From: Thermoanaerobaculaceae bacterium
GTDB lineage: Bacteria; Acidobacteriota; Thermoanaerobaculia; Thermoanaerobaculales; Thermoanaerobaculaceae
Length of the DNA stretch: 7,476 nt
Reading direction: 5' to 3'
Assembly (NCBI GenBank): GCA_022865555.1
Contig: JALHTD010000325.1
Coordinates: 1-7,476, forward strand
Positions within the stretch are counted from its first letter, which is position 1; every line of letters starts with the position of its first letter. Made by a program: the position numbers and the translations under genes. Below the pieces are notes generated by a model. The model was not told the origin of the DNA. It ran no database searches and saw nothing but the letters and a program-made list of their open reading frames with translations. Of this stretch, positions 1-7,004 are shown in pieces.

Positions 1-846
1 CGACCCGGCGAGCGGCCCGCGGAGCAGGCTGCGGTCCTGTTCGCACGCCTTCACGTACGCCTCCACGCCGCCCTCGCCGTGCGGCGTGTACTTGAAATCG
101 GCGCCGTAGTGAACCGCGTCGGATGAGATCACGACCGCCACGTCACGGCCGAGCTGCCAGCGGCGCCACGTGATCTCCTGAGCCAGAGCCGAGGCGAGGT
201 GCCCGGCCAGCTCCTCCATGCGTGCGAAACCCATGGCCGGGACGATTACAGACACGATCTGAACGTCTGGCCGCATGTGCCGCAGCCAGTAGACGACCGC
301 CTCGAGGGAGTGCTCGGAATCGTGGGCCGCGTTGTCCCGCACGAAGTCGCCCTTGGGCAGCAGGGCGAGCATCTCCTCGCGGATCCCCGAGACCGGGACG
401 TCCCCGTCGGGTGTGCGCCAGGCCTTGTAGGAGTCGAACACCAGCACGTCGTGGGAGCCGAACCGGCGGTACTTGTGGAAAACACCCACAAGGATGACGG
501 TCTTCGCGGTGACCAGCGGCAGCACCTGGCGGTAGACGCGCCCGGCAAAGATGTAGTCGTCGTGAGGGCAGATCACGCCGGCGACGCCCGACGGGGGCGC
601 CTCGCCGAGCTTCTCGGGCAGCGGCGGCGTGACCGAGAGCTCCCACACCCTGGCCATCTGCTCGGGCTTCGACGCGAAGCCCACCGCGTCCTGCTGACCG
701 CGGACGTCGCCCTGGGACGGGATACCCATCGTTTTCCGGACCTCCTCCAGGGTGGGCGGCGTGGTCTGCGCCGGCTGCAGCGCCGCCTGCGCCAGGAGTT
801 GTCCGGCGCCGGCAAAGAGAACAAGGGCCATTGTCCGGATGTGCAT
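1..846 (-). CDS. MEMO-family (AmmeMemoRadiSam protein B-like) protein with signal peptide, 3' end cut by window
   Basis: I translated 282 codons by hand; the frame is open to base 1, so the C-terminus is missing. MEMO proteins are relatives of LigB-type extradiol dioxygenases whose biochemical role in bacteria is unsettled. Visible MEMO signatures are PHDDYIFAG (His95), GVFHKYRRFG (His124), HDSEHSLE (175-182) and SSDAVHYG (Asp243, His246). They match the conserved His/Asp positions of the metal-like pocket of human MEMO1; the pocket Cys would lie beyond the window. The N-terminus (Arg4, hydrophobic residues 5-19, then AQA) looks like a Sec signal peptide, and about 70 further residues precede the domain. 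The start is the ATG at 846, with GGAGG (858-854) 7 nt upstream. The gene lies 23 bp after the FAD oxidoreductase and is probably co-transcribed with it. Bacterial relatives often sit beside AMMECR1 and radical-SAM genes, which could lie left of the window. Confidence 0.88.
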   Translation of the reverse strand, partial: MHIRTMALVLFAGAGQLLAQAALQPAQTTPPTLEEVRKTMGIPSQGDVRGQQDAVGFASKPEQMARVWELSVTPPLPEKLGEAPPSGVAGVICPHDDYIFAGRVYRQVLPLVTAKTVILVGVFHKYRRFGSHDVLVFDSYKAWRTPDGDVPVSGIREEMLALLPKGDFVRDNAAHDSEHSLEAVVYWLRHMRPDVQIVSVIVPAMGFARMEELAGHLASALAQEITWRRWQLGRDVAVVISSDAVHYGADFKYTPHGEGGVEAYVKACEQDRSLLRGPLAGS

Positions 847-869
847 CCCCCTACCTCCGATCTCAGGTT

Positions 870-2195
870 TCAGTCCGACCGTGCCTTCTCCAGCAGTGCG
901 GCAGCGGCACGGTTGCCGGAGCGGACGGCGTAATTCTGGCCGCGGTCCTCGGGGTAAATCTGCGCCATGCAGGCGTGGTGGAGGCCGGGGATCGGCGTGT
1001 CGAACGGCGGGATCTGCGAGCCGTAGTCGCGCGGGATTACGGGCTGCGCGTAGGCGGCTTTGAAGTGGTGCCTCGCGAGCACCCAGGAGTCGTCGAACTC
1101 CGGGTTGATTTTTTGCAGGAAAGGCCGGTAGGTGGCCCACACCTCGTCGTCGCGGGCGTTCCATAGAGCGTGGCCCTGAAACAGGTACTTGGAGATGTAG
1201 AGCAGGTGGCGGCCGCCGTAGCGCTCGCGCGGGATGTAGTTGGTGTGCTCGATCAGGCCCCCGAACGGGAACTCCGGGTCCGCGATGTTGAGCCAGTAGT
1301 AGGGCGACAGCGACCGGGAAAGCTCCAGCACGACGCACAGCGCCGCAGTGGCGGGCAGACCGCCGAGACGCGAGCGGTATTCCTCCGGAAAGTGCTCGCC
1401 CGCGACGCGCAGCAGCTCCGCGGGTGCGGCGGTGAAGAGGACCCTGGGGAACCTCTCGGAGCCGGCCCTGGTGTGCACCTCCAGGTCTTCGGAGGCGGGC
1501 ACGATCCGCTTCACCGGCGTAGCGAGCTCCAGCCGTGCGCCGGCCTCGCGCAGCCTCGTCGCCAGCGCGTCCACGAGCCGTCCGAACGAGCCGCGCATGT
1601 ACCCGAGGCGCTCCCCCATGCCGGTGGCCGAGCGCGAGCGACCGCGCAGGAAGACCTTCCCCCACAGCCACACCATCGCGACCTCGTCGGCCTTCTCGGC
1701 AAACTTCTGGTGCAGCAGCGGACCCCACACGGCGTCGTAGGCCCTTCGCCCCGCGTGCTTGAGGATCCACTCGCGGGCGGTCACGCGCTCGAACTTGGTG
1801 AAGTCGGCGGTCCGGTTCAGGAGCAGGGTCGAAAAGCCGAAGCGGAACTTATCCACCCAGGGCAGGGGAGCGAACTTCAGGAGCGAGACCGGTGTCCCGA
1901 AATCCCAGAGGCGCTTTTTCGAGTAGATCCCCATGCGCGAGGGGAGCCACTCAATTTCGGTCGCGAGCCCCAGCTCCTCCGCGAGTGCCACGTAGTCCGT
2001 GTCGGTGGTGAAGAGGTGGTGGTAGTAACACTCGAGCCGCTCGCCGCCGACGTCGAAAGTGGCGACGAGGCCGCCCGCCTCGGGGTAGCGCTCGAACACC
2101 GTGACCTTCCAACCGGCCTTGGCGAGGCGGTAGGCAGCCACCAGGCCGGTGAGCCCGGCGCCAACCACCGCACATTCGCGAGAGGGAGCCGTCAC
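870..2195 (-). CDS. NAD(P)/FAD-dependent oxidoreductase, amine oxidase / protoporphyrinogen oxidase-like (COG1232 type)
   Basis: This is a 441-residue flavoprotein of the amine-oxidase/HemY-like superfamily. The N-terminal Rossmann FAD-binding motif is VVGAGLTGLVAAYRLAKAG (residues 10-28), followed by Glu35 for the adenosine ribose and the downstream EAGG motif. LECYYHHLFTTDTDY is typical of COG1232 members found in polysaccharide and lipid clusters. The C-terminal FAD contact is present as YPEDRGQNYAVRSGNRAA (414-431). There is no signal peptide or clear membrane anchor, so it is probably cytoplasmic or peripheral. The substrate cannot be read from the sequence, and desaturation or oxidation of a lipid or isoprenoid is only a family-level guess. 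The start is the GTG at 2195, just before the FAD motif; no good Shine-Dalgarno is present, but a TATCCT hexamer lies 7 nt upstream. It heads a two-gene unit with the MEMO gene. Confidence 0.9.
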   Translation of the reverse strand: MTAPSRECAVVGAGLTGLVAAYRLAKAGWKVTVFERYPEAGGLVATFDVGGERLECYYHHLFTTDTDYVALAEELGLATEIEWLPSRMGIYSKKRLWDFGTPVSLLKFAPLPWVDKFRFGFSTLLLNRTADFTKFERVTAREWILKHAGRRAYDAVWGPLLHQKFAEKADEVAMVWLWGKVFLRGRSRSATGMGERLGYMRGSFGRLVDALATRLREAGARLELATPVKRIVPASEDLEVHTRAGSERFPRVLFTAAPAELLRVAGEHFPEEYRSRLGGLPATAALCVVLELSRSLSPYYWLNIADPEFPFGGLIEHTNYIPRERYGGRHLLYISKYLFQGHALWNARDDEVWATYRPFLQKINPEFDDSWVLARHHFKAAYAQPVIPRDYGSQIPPFDTPIPGLHHACMAQIYPEDRGQNYAVRSGNRAAAALLEKARSD

Positions 2196-2202
2196 CTCGT
2201 CA

Positions 2203-2208
2203 AGGATA
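2203..2208 (-). promoter_or_regulatory. Candidate -10 element for the FAD oxidoreductase (possible leaderless transcript)
   Basis: On the minus strand TATCCT is followed by seven bases and then the GTG start. It matches TATAAT at four of six positions and fits a TANNNT pattern. The region at -35 is G-rich and shows no TTGACA-like box. The absence of a Shine-Dalgarno at this start is what makes the element notable. This is inferred from spacing only. Confidence 0.3.
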
Positions 2209-2247
2209 GCGTGAATCGCTTCGGCGCCCCCAGCGGGCCTGCGTGCC

Positions 2248-2276
2248 CGGTCAGCGCCGCCTCGCAGGTCTATACT
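2248..2276 (+). promoter_or_regulatory. Candidate promoter for the DUF169 gene
   Basis: TATACT (2271-2276) matches the sigma-70 -10 consensus at five of six positions and stands out in a very GC-rich region. The hexamer 17 bp upstream, CGGTCA, matches TTGACA at only three positions, so the -35 is weak. Transcription would begin near 2283, giving a leader of roughly 75 nt before the ATG at 2357. It faces away from the oxidoreductase start, so the 161-bp gap probably serves both directions. Confidence 0.35.
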
Positions 2277-2356
2277 CGCGACCGGAGCCGGGCCGGAGGT
2301 CGAAGCGCCCGCCGTGGACGGCGATGCGCCGGGTCGGGCCCGGGCAGGAGCACGAC

Positions 2357-3076
2357 ATGCAACCGGATCCCAGCAGGCTGCTCGAGAGGATCGGCGTCAC
2401 GTTCCCGCTGATCGGCTTCTACGACGCGCCGGATGCTTCGCCGTTCGCGCCGGTGGTGGAGGTCGAGCCGGGCCAGCAGAGGTGCCTCTTCGCCTTCTTC
2501 ACCCGCTGGCTCGCCGGGGACACCCTCCGCATGACGAGGGAGAGCTACGGGTGCAGGGGAGCCGGTTCGTGCTTGCTGGGCGTGGCGACCCGCTCGCAAG
2601 AGGACCTGATCACCTTCCTGGTGGACGAGGAGGGGCTGAAGAGCTCGCGCGACCTCATGCGCCGGTGGATAGATCGACGCGGCTCGTACGTCCCGGAGCA
2701 CGCCAACCTGCTGATCGGGCCGCTCCGCCCGGATCAGTACGGTCACCTGAAAACCGTTACGTTCTACGTCAACCCCGACCAGCTCGCGGCGCTCATCCTG
2801 GGTGCCAACTACCACAGCGGGCCGGACGATCCCGCCCCGGTCGCGGCTCCCTTCGGCTCGGGGTGCTCGCAGTTGCTCCCGCTCTTTGCCGACCTCGCGG
2901 TTCCGCAGGCGATCGTCGGCGCGACCGACATCGCCATGCGCCAGTGGCTTCCGCCGGACACGCTGGCGTTCACCGTCACAATACCGATGTTCGCGCAACT
3001 GTGTGAACTCGACGAGAAGAGTTTTCTGTACAAGCCCTTCCTCCGGCGTCTGCAGGACGTCCGAACACGGGCCTAG
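2357..3076 (+). CDS. DUF169 domain-containing protein
   Basis: This 239-residue protein is recognised as DUF169, a family without an agreed function. It contains the Cys/Gly-rich YGCRGAGSCLLG segment (64-75, Cys66 and Cys72), the NLLIGPL and VTFYVNPDQLAALI strands in the middle (118-147), and FGSGCSQLLPL (166-176, Cys170). The last corresponds to the GC-centred motif typical of the family. Cys43 and Cys216 are further cysteines. There is no signal peptide or membrane segment, so the protein is predicted to be cytoplasmic. The start chosen is the ATG at 2357, because AGGAG (2346-2350) sits 6 nt upstream; the open frame extends back to 2243, but the upstream part is low-complexity, Arg-rich and lacks a ribosome site. 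It is transcribed alone, divergent from the oxidoreductase and convergent with the GGT-like gene. The several Cys could bind a metal or act in redox chemistry, which is speculation. Confidence 0.88.
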   Translation: MQPDPSRLLERIGVTFPLIGFYDAPDASPFAPVVEVEPGQQRCLFAFFTRWLAGDTLRMTRESYGCRGAGSCLLGVATRSQEDLITFLVDEEGLKSSRDLMRRWIDRRGSYVPEHANLLIGPLRPDQYGHLKTVTFYVNPDQLAALILGANYHSGPDDPAPVAAPFGSGCSQLLPLFADLAVPQAIVGATDIAMRQWLPPDTLAFTVTIPMFAQLCELDEKSFLYKPFLRRLQDVRTRA

Positions 3077-3077
3077 A

Positions 3078-3150
3078 CGGCTGAGCACGCTCCCAAGGGT
3101 TCGCGTCCGCCCCTGGGTCAATTGGACGCTTTCTCGCGGTCAATCAGCCG
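3078..3150. other. Convergent intergenic region with nested inverted repeats, possible bidirectional terminator
   Basis: Only 132 bp separate the stops of the convergent DUF169 and GGT-like genes. CGGCTGA (3078-3084) pairs perfectly with TCAGCCG (3144-3150). Inside that loop GCGTCC (3103-3108) pairs with GGACGC (3124-3129); the latter can also pair, as GGACGCT, with AGCGTCC (3171-3177). The alternative pairings imply a structured transcript end. No run of T follows either arm, so a classical intrinsic terminator is not shown. No gene is seen here. Confidence 0.3.
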
Positions 3151-3208
3151 TGACACCTGTTGGAGGGGCAAGCGTCCTGGGTGTGGACGGTCATCACTCA
3201 GGGCTGCG

Positions 3209-4945
3209 CTACGGTTTGTCGCCACCTACGGCGACACCCGCCCTGCGCGGGTCGCCGGCGCCCACGGCCTCGCCGGTGGACGGGTCGAACATGGCGAGGT
3301 TGACGCCCCCGAAGGCGAGCAGGTCAATGGGGCGCGGCGGGAAGCAGAGTGTGTAGATGTCCGGGAAGCCGCGGCGAATCAGCTCCGACACGTCTTCGTC
3401 CGTGTTCGGCGCCGCCATCTCGATGAGCACCCTCGGGTTTTGTTTGCCGTCCCAGAGCACTCGTGCCGCCGACACCGCCTCGGCCGGGCTCATCCCCCGG
3501 TCCACCACGTTCACGATCGCGCCGACGACTGTCGAGGTGATCCGTGCGCTGCCCGGCCCGCCGAGCACGAGGGCGGGCTTGCCACCGCGCAGCACGATCG
3601 TGGGGGTCATCGTGTGGGGCAGCGCGTTGCCGGGGCGGGGGTACGTCCGGCTTCCCGGTGATGCGGGGTCGTAGAACGCAAGCGTCGCGTTGTACGGAAA
3701 CCCGAGCCCGGGCGTGGCGACGCATGCTCCGAATTCCTCGTTGAAGGTCAGGCTCGCCGCCACCGCGTTGCCTCGACTGTCGACCACCGAGATGTGCGTT
3801 GACCCCTCCTGGCGTGGTGGGATCAGGTCTCTATCGAGGATTTCCCGGACGCGCAAGGCGCGGTTTGGGCGGATCTGAGCGGCCCGTTGGGCGGCGCGCT
3901 GTGGGTCGAGCATCTGGAGAGCCTCGAGCGGTCCCGCGTTTTGCGAAGCGTACAGATCGTAGAGCGCAATGCGGGTAGCCTCGATCATGGTCACCCGGGT
4001 ATCCACCGAGTCGGTGTTGAGCATCTCTCGGGAGAACCTGTCGAGTATCTGGAGCGCCTCGATCACTGCCGCCCCGCCGGCAGGCGGCGGGAAGGCAACA
4101 ACATCCAATCCCCGGTATCTTCCCCGCACCGGCGCGCGCTCGAGGGGGTAGACCATGGCCAGATCGGCCTTGCGCAGGTAGCCGCCGTTGGCTCTCATGT
4201 CGGCATCGATCTCGTCGGCGATCTCCCCGACGTAGAAGTCACGGACCCCTCGCCGGGCCAGACGACGCATCGTTGCCGCCAGTTCGTCCATGCAAAAGGT
4301 GTGATCGAGGCCCCACGGGTCCAGCGAGGGCCTCAGGAAGATGTCCCGCATGGTCGGGTTGGAGCGCAGCTTCCACCCGTAAGCGCCGATGATGGCGTGC
4401 TCGTGGGGCGGGAGGCGGAAGCCGAACTCGGCGATCTCTATCGCCGGCGCAACCACCTGGGCGAAACTCTTGGTCCCGTACCGCTCCAGCGCGTACCCCA
4501 GGGCTGCGAGGCCCCCCGGCGCGGCCACAGTCCTGTAGCCGAACTCGAACCCGTCGTCGATCTGTCTCTGGAGTTCAGGGGCGTTCACCCGCAGGGGAAC
4601 GGCACCTGAACCGTCGATGGCAACGTCGCGCCCGCTCGCGAGGTGAATGAGGATCCAGGCGTTACCTCCGATCCCGGAGGCCTCCGCCTCCGAGACGCCG
4701 AGCGCCAACGCCGCGGCCACCGCGGCATCGACGGCGTTGCCGCCCTGGTAGAGGATTCGGGCACCTGCTGCTGCGGCCTCGCGGGTGTTGGCCACAACGA
4801 CGCCGTTCGTGCTGCGAACCTCGGTGGTGCGCAGCTCCTCGGGCAAATCCTGGGCCCGAGCCGACCCCCTGCCGACCAGCAGCGCGGCGGCGAGGGTCGC
4901 GGCAGCAGCGCACGCCACACCGCGGCGAGGCTCAATTGACGTCAT
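3209..4945 (-). CDS. Secreted gamma-glutamyltransferase-family Ntn hydrolase with divergent active site
   Basis: This 578-residue protein has full-length GGT architecture (E. coli GGT is 580). The N-terminus has two Arg followed by VACAAAATLAAALLVG and an ARA-Q cleavage site, so it should be exported to the periplasm. Family landmarks include QGGNAVDAAVAAALALGVSE, FPPPAGGAAVIEALQIL, the autoprocessing site EGS-THISVVDSRGNAV, TMTPTIVL, GGPGSARI and the closing GAGDPR. The usual catalytic Thr at the new N-terminus of the small subunit is Ser382 (codon TCA at 3802-3800). Several gamma-glutamyl-binding residues known from E. coli are replaced (see findings), so a substrate other than glutathione is likely. 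The ATG at 4945 is preferred, although GGGAG is only 2 nt upstream; ATG 4954 is an alternative with the same frame and a longer n-region. The start lies inside the helicase gene, whose stop is at 4932, so translation is probably coupled. The end is a TAG at 3209. Confidence 0.93.
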   Translation of the reverse strand: MTSIEPRRGVACAAAATLAAALLVGRGSARAQDLPEELRTTEVRSTNGVVVANTREAAAAGARILYQGGNAVDAAVAAALALGVSEAEASGIGGNAWILIHLASGRDVAIDGSGAVPLRVNAPELQRQIDDGFEFGYRTVAAPGGLAALGYALERYGTKSFAQVVAPAIEIAEFGFRLPPHEHAIIGAYGWKLRSNPTMRDIFLRPSLDPWGLDHTFCMDELAATMRRLARRGVRDFYVGEIADEIDADMRANGGYLRKADLAMVYPLERAPVRGRYRGLDVVAFPPPAGGAAVIEALQILDRFSREMLNTDSVDTRVTMIEATRIALYDLYASQNAGPLEALQMLDPQRAAQRAAQIRPNRALRVREILDRDLIPPRQEGSTHISVVDSRGNAVAASLTFNEEFGACVATPGLGFPYNATLAFYDPASPGSRTYPRPGNALPHTMTPTIVLRGGKPALVLGGPGSARITSTVVGAIVNVVDRGMSPAEAVSAARVLWDGKQNPRVLIEMAAPNTDEDVSELIRRGFPDIYTLCFPPRPIDLLAFGGVNLAMFDPSTGEAVGAGDPRRAGVAVGGDKP

Positions 4946-6998
4946 CGCTCCCATCCGGGTCGAGGAACGCCGGCAGCGTGTAGCGGCCGCCATCGGAGAG
5001 CGCGGGCGGCTCCTCGCTCTCCTGCACCTGCCAGCGCTGGTAGGTCTCCTCCGGCAGCTCGGACACGAAGCGGGAGGGTTCCAGGATCACGTCCACGCGG
5101 TAGCGGTCGCGCGCGACCAGCGGGTAGCACAGCAGCAGCTCGTCCTTGGCCCTCGTGCAGGCGACGTAGAACAGCCGCCGCTCCTCCTCCATGTCCTCGG
5201 CGCGGGCGGTAGGGAAGCGACCCTCCGCCAGCCAGACGAGAAACACCGCCCTCCACTCGAGTCCCTTGGCCTGATGGACGGTGGAGAGCGTGACTCGCTC
5301 CCTCTCGCCCTCCTCCGTGGCCACATCCTCGCCGGAAAGATCGTTCATCAGCGTGACCTCGTCCAGGAACGGGTCCAGGCTCTCGTAGCCGTCGGCGAAG
5401 AGGGCCAGCTGCTCCAGGTCGTCCAGTCGAGCGGAGGCGTTGTCCATCTGGGCGCGCACGTACTCGCGGTAGCCCGACGCGATCACCTCTCGCACCATCT
5501 CGCCGGGCCGGGAGCACAGCTTCTCCAACCGTTTCACGAGCTCGGCGAGCTGCTTGAGCGAGTGCGCGGCCGCCCCCGGGAGCCCGAGCGTCTTGCCGTC
5601 CAGCTTGGGGAGCGCACCGAGTGGCTCGCCCGACTCGGAGAGCGCCTGCCAGACCCGCACCGCCAGGCGCTGCCCCAGGCGGGGCTTGAGGCGCGCCATC
5701 CGGGTGAACGCCACCTCGTCGCGCGGGTTGGCCAGGAAGCGCAGGTGCGCCACCACGTCCTTCACGTGCCGCTGCTCGAAGAATCGCAGCCCCGAACGAA
5801 CCTCGTAGGGGATGTTGCGCCTGGTGAGCTCCACCTCCAGCTCCAGCGAGTGGGCGTGGTTGCGGTAGAGCACCGCGATCTCGGGGAGAGGCACGCCCTC
5901 GTCGAGCAGCTCCAGGATGCGCTGCGCCACGAACGCGGCTTGCGACTCCGGCGACGGCGCCGTGCACACGGCCGGTTGCTCGCCGCCCTCGCGCACCGGC
6001 CTCAGGTGCTTGGGGAACTGGCGCTCGTTGTGCGCGATCGAGGCGTTGGCCAGCGTCAGGATCGGGGGGAGCGAGCGGTAGTTGGTTTCGAGGCGGAACG
6101 TCGTGCAGTCGGGGTAGCGCTCGGGGAAGGAGAGGATGTTGGCGTACTCGGCGCCCCGGAACGCGTAGATCGACTGGGCGTCATCGCCCACGACCATCAG
6201 GTTGCGCCCGGCCCCGAGCATGAGGTCCACGATGTCCGCCTGGAGGCGGTTGGTGTCCTGGTACTCGTCCACCAGCACGTGGCGAAACCGCGTCGAGAGC
6301 TGCTTGAGCACGTCGTCGTGCCGGCGCAGGAGGAGCAGCCAGTTGAGCAGCAGGTCGTCGTAGTCCATGACGGACGAAGAGCGCTTGCGCTCCAGGTAGC
6401 GGCGGAACACGGCCTGCATCACCTCCAGGTCGCCGGAGAACTGCGGGAAGCGCGACGCGACGGTCTCCTCCAGGGAGCGCCCGGTGTTGATGACGAACGA
6501 GTAGACCTCGACGAGGACCGCCGCGCCGGGGAGCCGCCGCCCGGGCGTCGAGGGCACGACGTCCGAGAGCGCGTTCCCCATCAGGTCGCGGGCGTCCTCG
6601 CGGTCCAGGATCCCGTAGTTGGAGGGGTAGCCCAGGCGGTCCCCGAAGCGGCGCAGCAGGCGGTTGCCCACCGAGTGGAACGTCCCGCCCATCACGCGCC
6701 CCGCGTCACGGCCCAGCAGCAGGCCGACGCGCGAGAGCAGCTCGCGCGAGGCCCGGTTGGTGAAGGTGAGCAGCAGGATCGCGTTTGGCTCGACGCCGTC
6801 CTCGAGCAGGCGCGCCACGCGGTAGACGACCGTGCGGGTCTTACCCGATCCGGCGCCGGCCAGCACCAGCATCGGGCCGGCTGGGTGCATCACCACCGCC
6901 AGTTGCTCGGGGTTCAGCTCGCCCGGGTAGTCCACCTTGCGAGGCTGGCCCTCGGCAGGACGCAGCGCCACCTTGCGCGAGACCGGCTTGCCCCCCAT
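4932..6998 (-). CDS. UvrD/Rep-family superfamily 1 ATP-dependent DNA helicase
   Basis: This 688-residue 3'-5' helicase unwinds DNA in repair or replication restart. Motifs in order from Met 6998: Q motif LNPEQ (28-32); Walker A AGAGSGKT (47-54); Ia LLLTFTNRASREL; Ib GTFHSVGNRLL; II VDEYQDTN (243-250); III VVGDDAQSIYAFRGA (269-283); IV LETNYRS (303-309); V STVHQAKGLEW (572-582); VI YVACTRAK (611-618). The 2B-domain segment DVVAHLRFLANPRDEVAF is also present, so all motifs appear intact. After PSRFVSELPEE only about 40 residues remain, so the C-terminal Tudor-like extension of UvrD/PcrA is absent and the length is closer to Rep. The ATG at 6998 was chosen; the frame stays open to a GTG at 7082, but that stretch is repeat sequence and has no ribosome site. 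No Shine-Dalgarno precedes 6998. It overlaps the GGT-like gene by 14 bp. Confidence 0.95.
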   Translation of the reverse strand: MGGKPVSRKVALRPAEGQPRKVDYPGELNPEQLAVVMHPAGPMLVLAGAGSGKTRTVVYRVARLLEDGVEPNAILLLTFTNRASRELLSRVGLLLGRDAGRVMGGTFHSVGNRLLRRFGDRLGYPSNYGILDREDARDLMGNALSDVVPSTPGRRLPGAAVLVEVYSFVINTGRSLEETVASRFPQFSGDLEVMQAVFRRYLERKRSSSVMDYDDLLLNWLLLLRRHDDVLKQLSTRFRHVLVDEYQDTNRLQADIVDLMLGAGRNLMVVGDDAQSIYAFRGAEYANILSFPERYPDCTTFRLETNYRSLPPILTLANASIAHNERQFPKHLRPVREGGEQPAVCTAPSPESQAAFVAQRILELLDEGVPLPEIAVLYRNHAHSLELEVELTRRNIPYEVRSGLRFFEQRHVKDVVAHLRFLANPRDEVAFTRMARLKPRLGQRLAVRVWQALSESGEPLGALPKLDGKTLGLPGAAAHSLKQLAELVKRLEKLCSRPGEMVREVIASGYREYVRAQMDNASARLDDLEQLALFADGYESLDPFLDEVTLMNDLSGEDVATEEGERERVTLSTVHQAKGLEWRAVFLVWLAEGRFPTARAEDMEEERRLFYVACTRAKDELLLCYPLVARDRYRVDVILEPSRFVSELPEETYQRWQVQESEEPPALSDGGRYTLPAFLDPDGSDDVN

Positions 6999-7004
6999 GG
7001 GCGG

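Noticed and set aside
143..933. Several overlapping open frames on both strands over the MEMO gene
   Set aside because: The true MEMO frame is different and runs off the left edge; it has a ribosome site, a signal peptide and family motifs, while the others are Arg/Pro/Gly-rich.
2243..2356. Extension of the DUF169 protein upstream to 2243
   Set aside because: The added residues are Arg/Gly/Pro-rich, contain the candidate -10 element, and lack a ribosome site, whereas 2357 has AGGAG at 6 nt.
1170..2411. A 413-codon plus-strand open frame across the oxidoreductase gene
   Set aside because: It is the antisense shadow of a clear FAD-binding protein; no motif or ribosome site supports it.
2270..3121. 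A 283-codon minus-strand open frame across the DUF169 gene
   Set aside because: It is Arg/Val/Glu-rich shadow sequence; the plus strand has a good ribosome site and DUF169 motifs.
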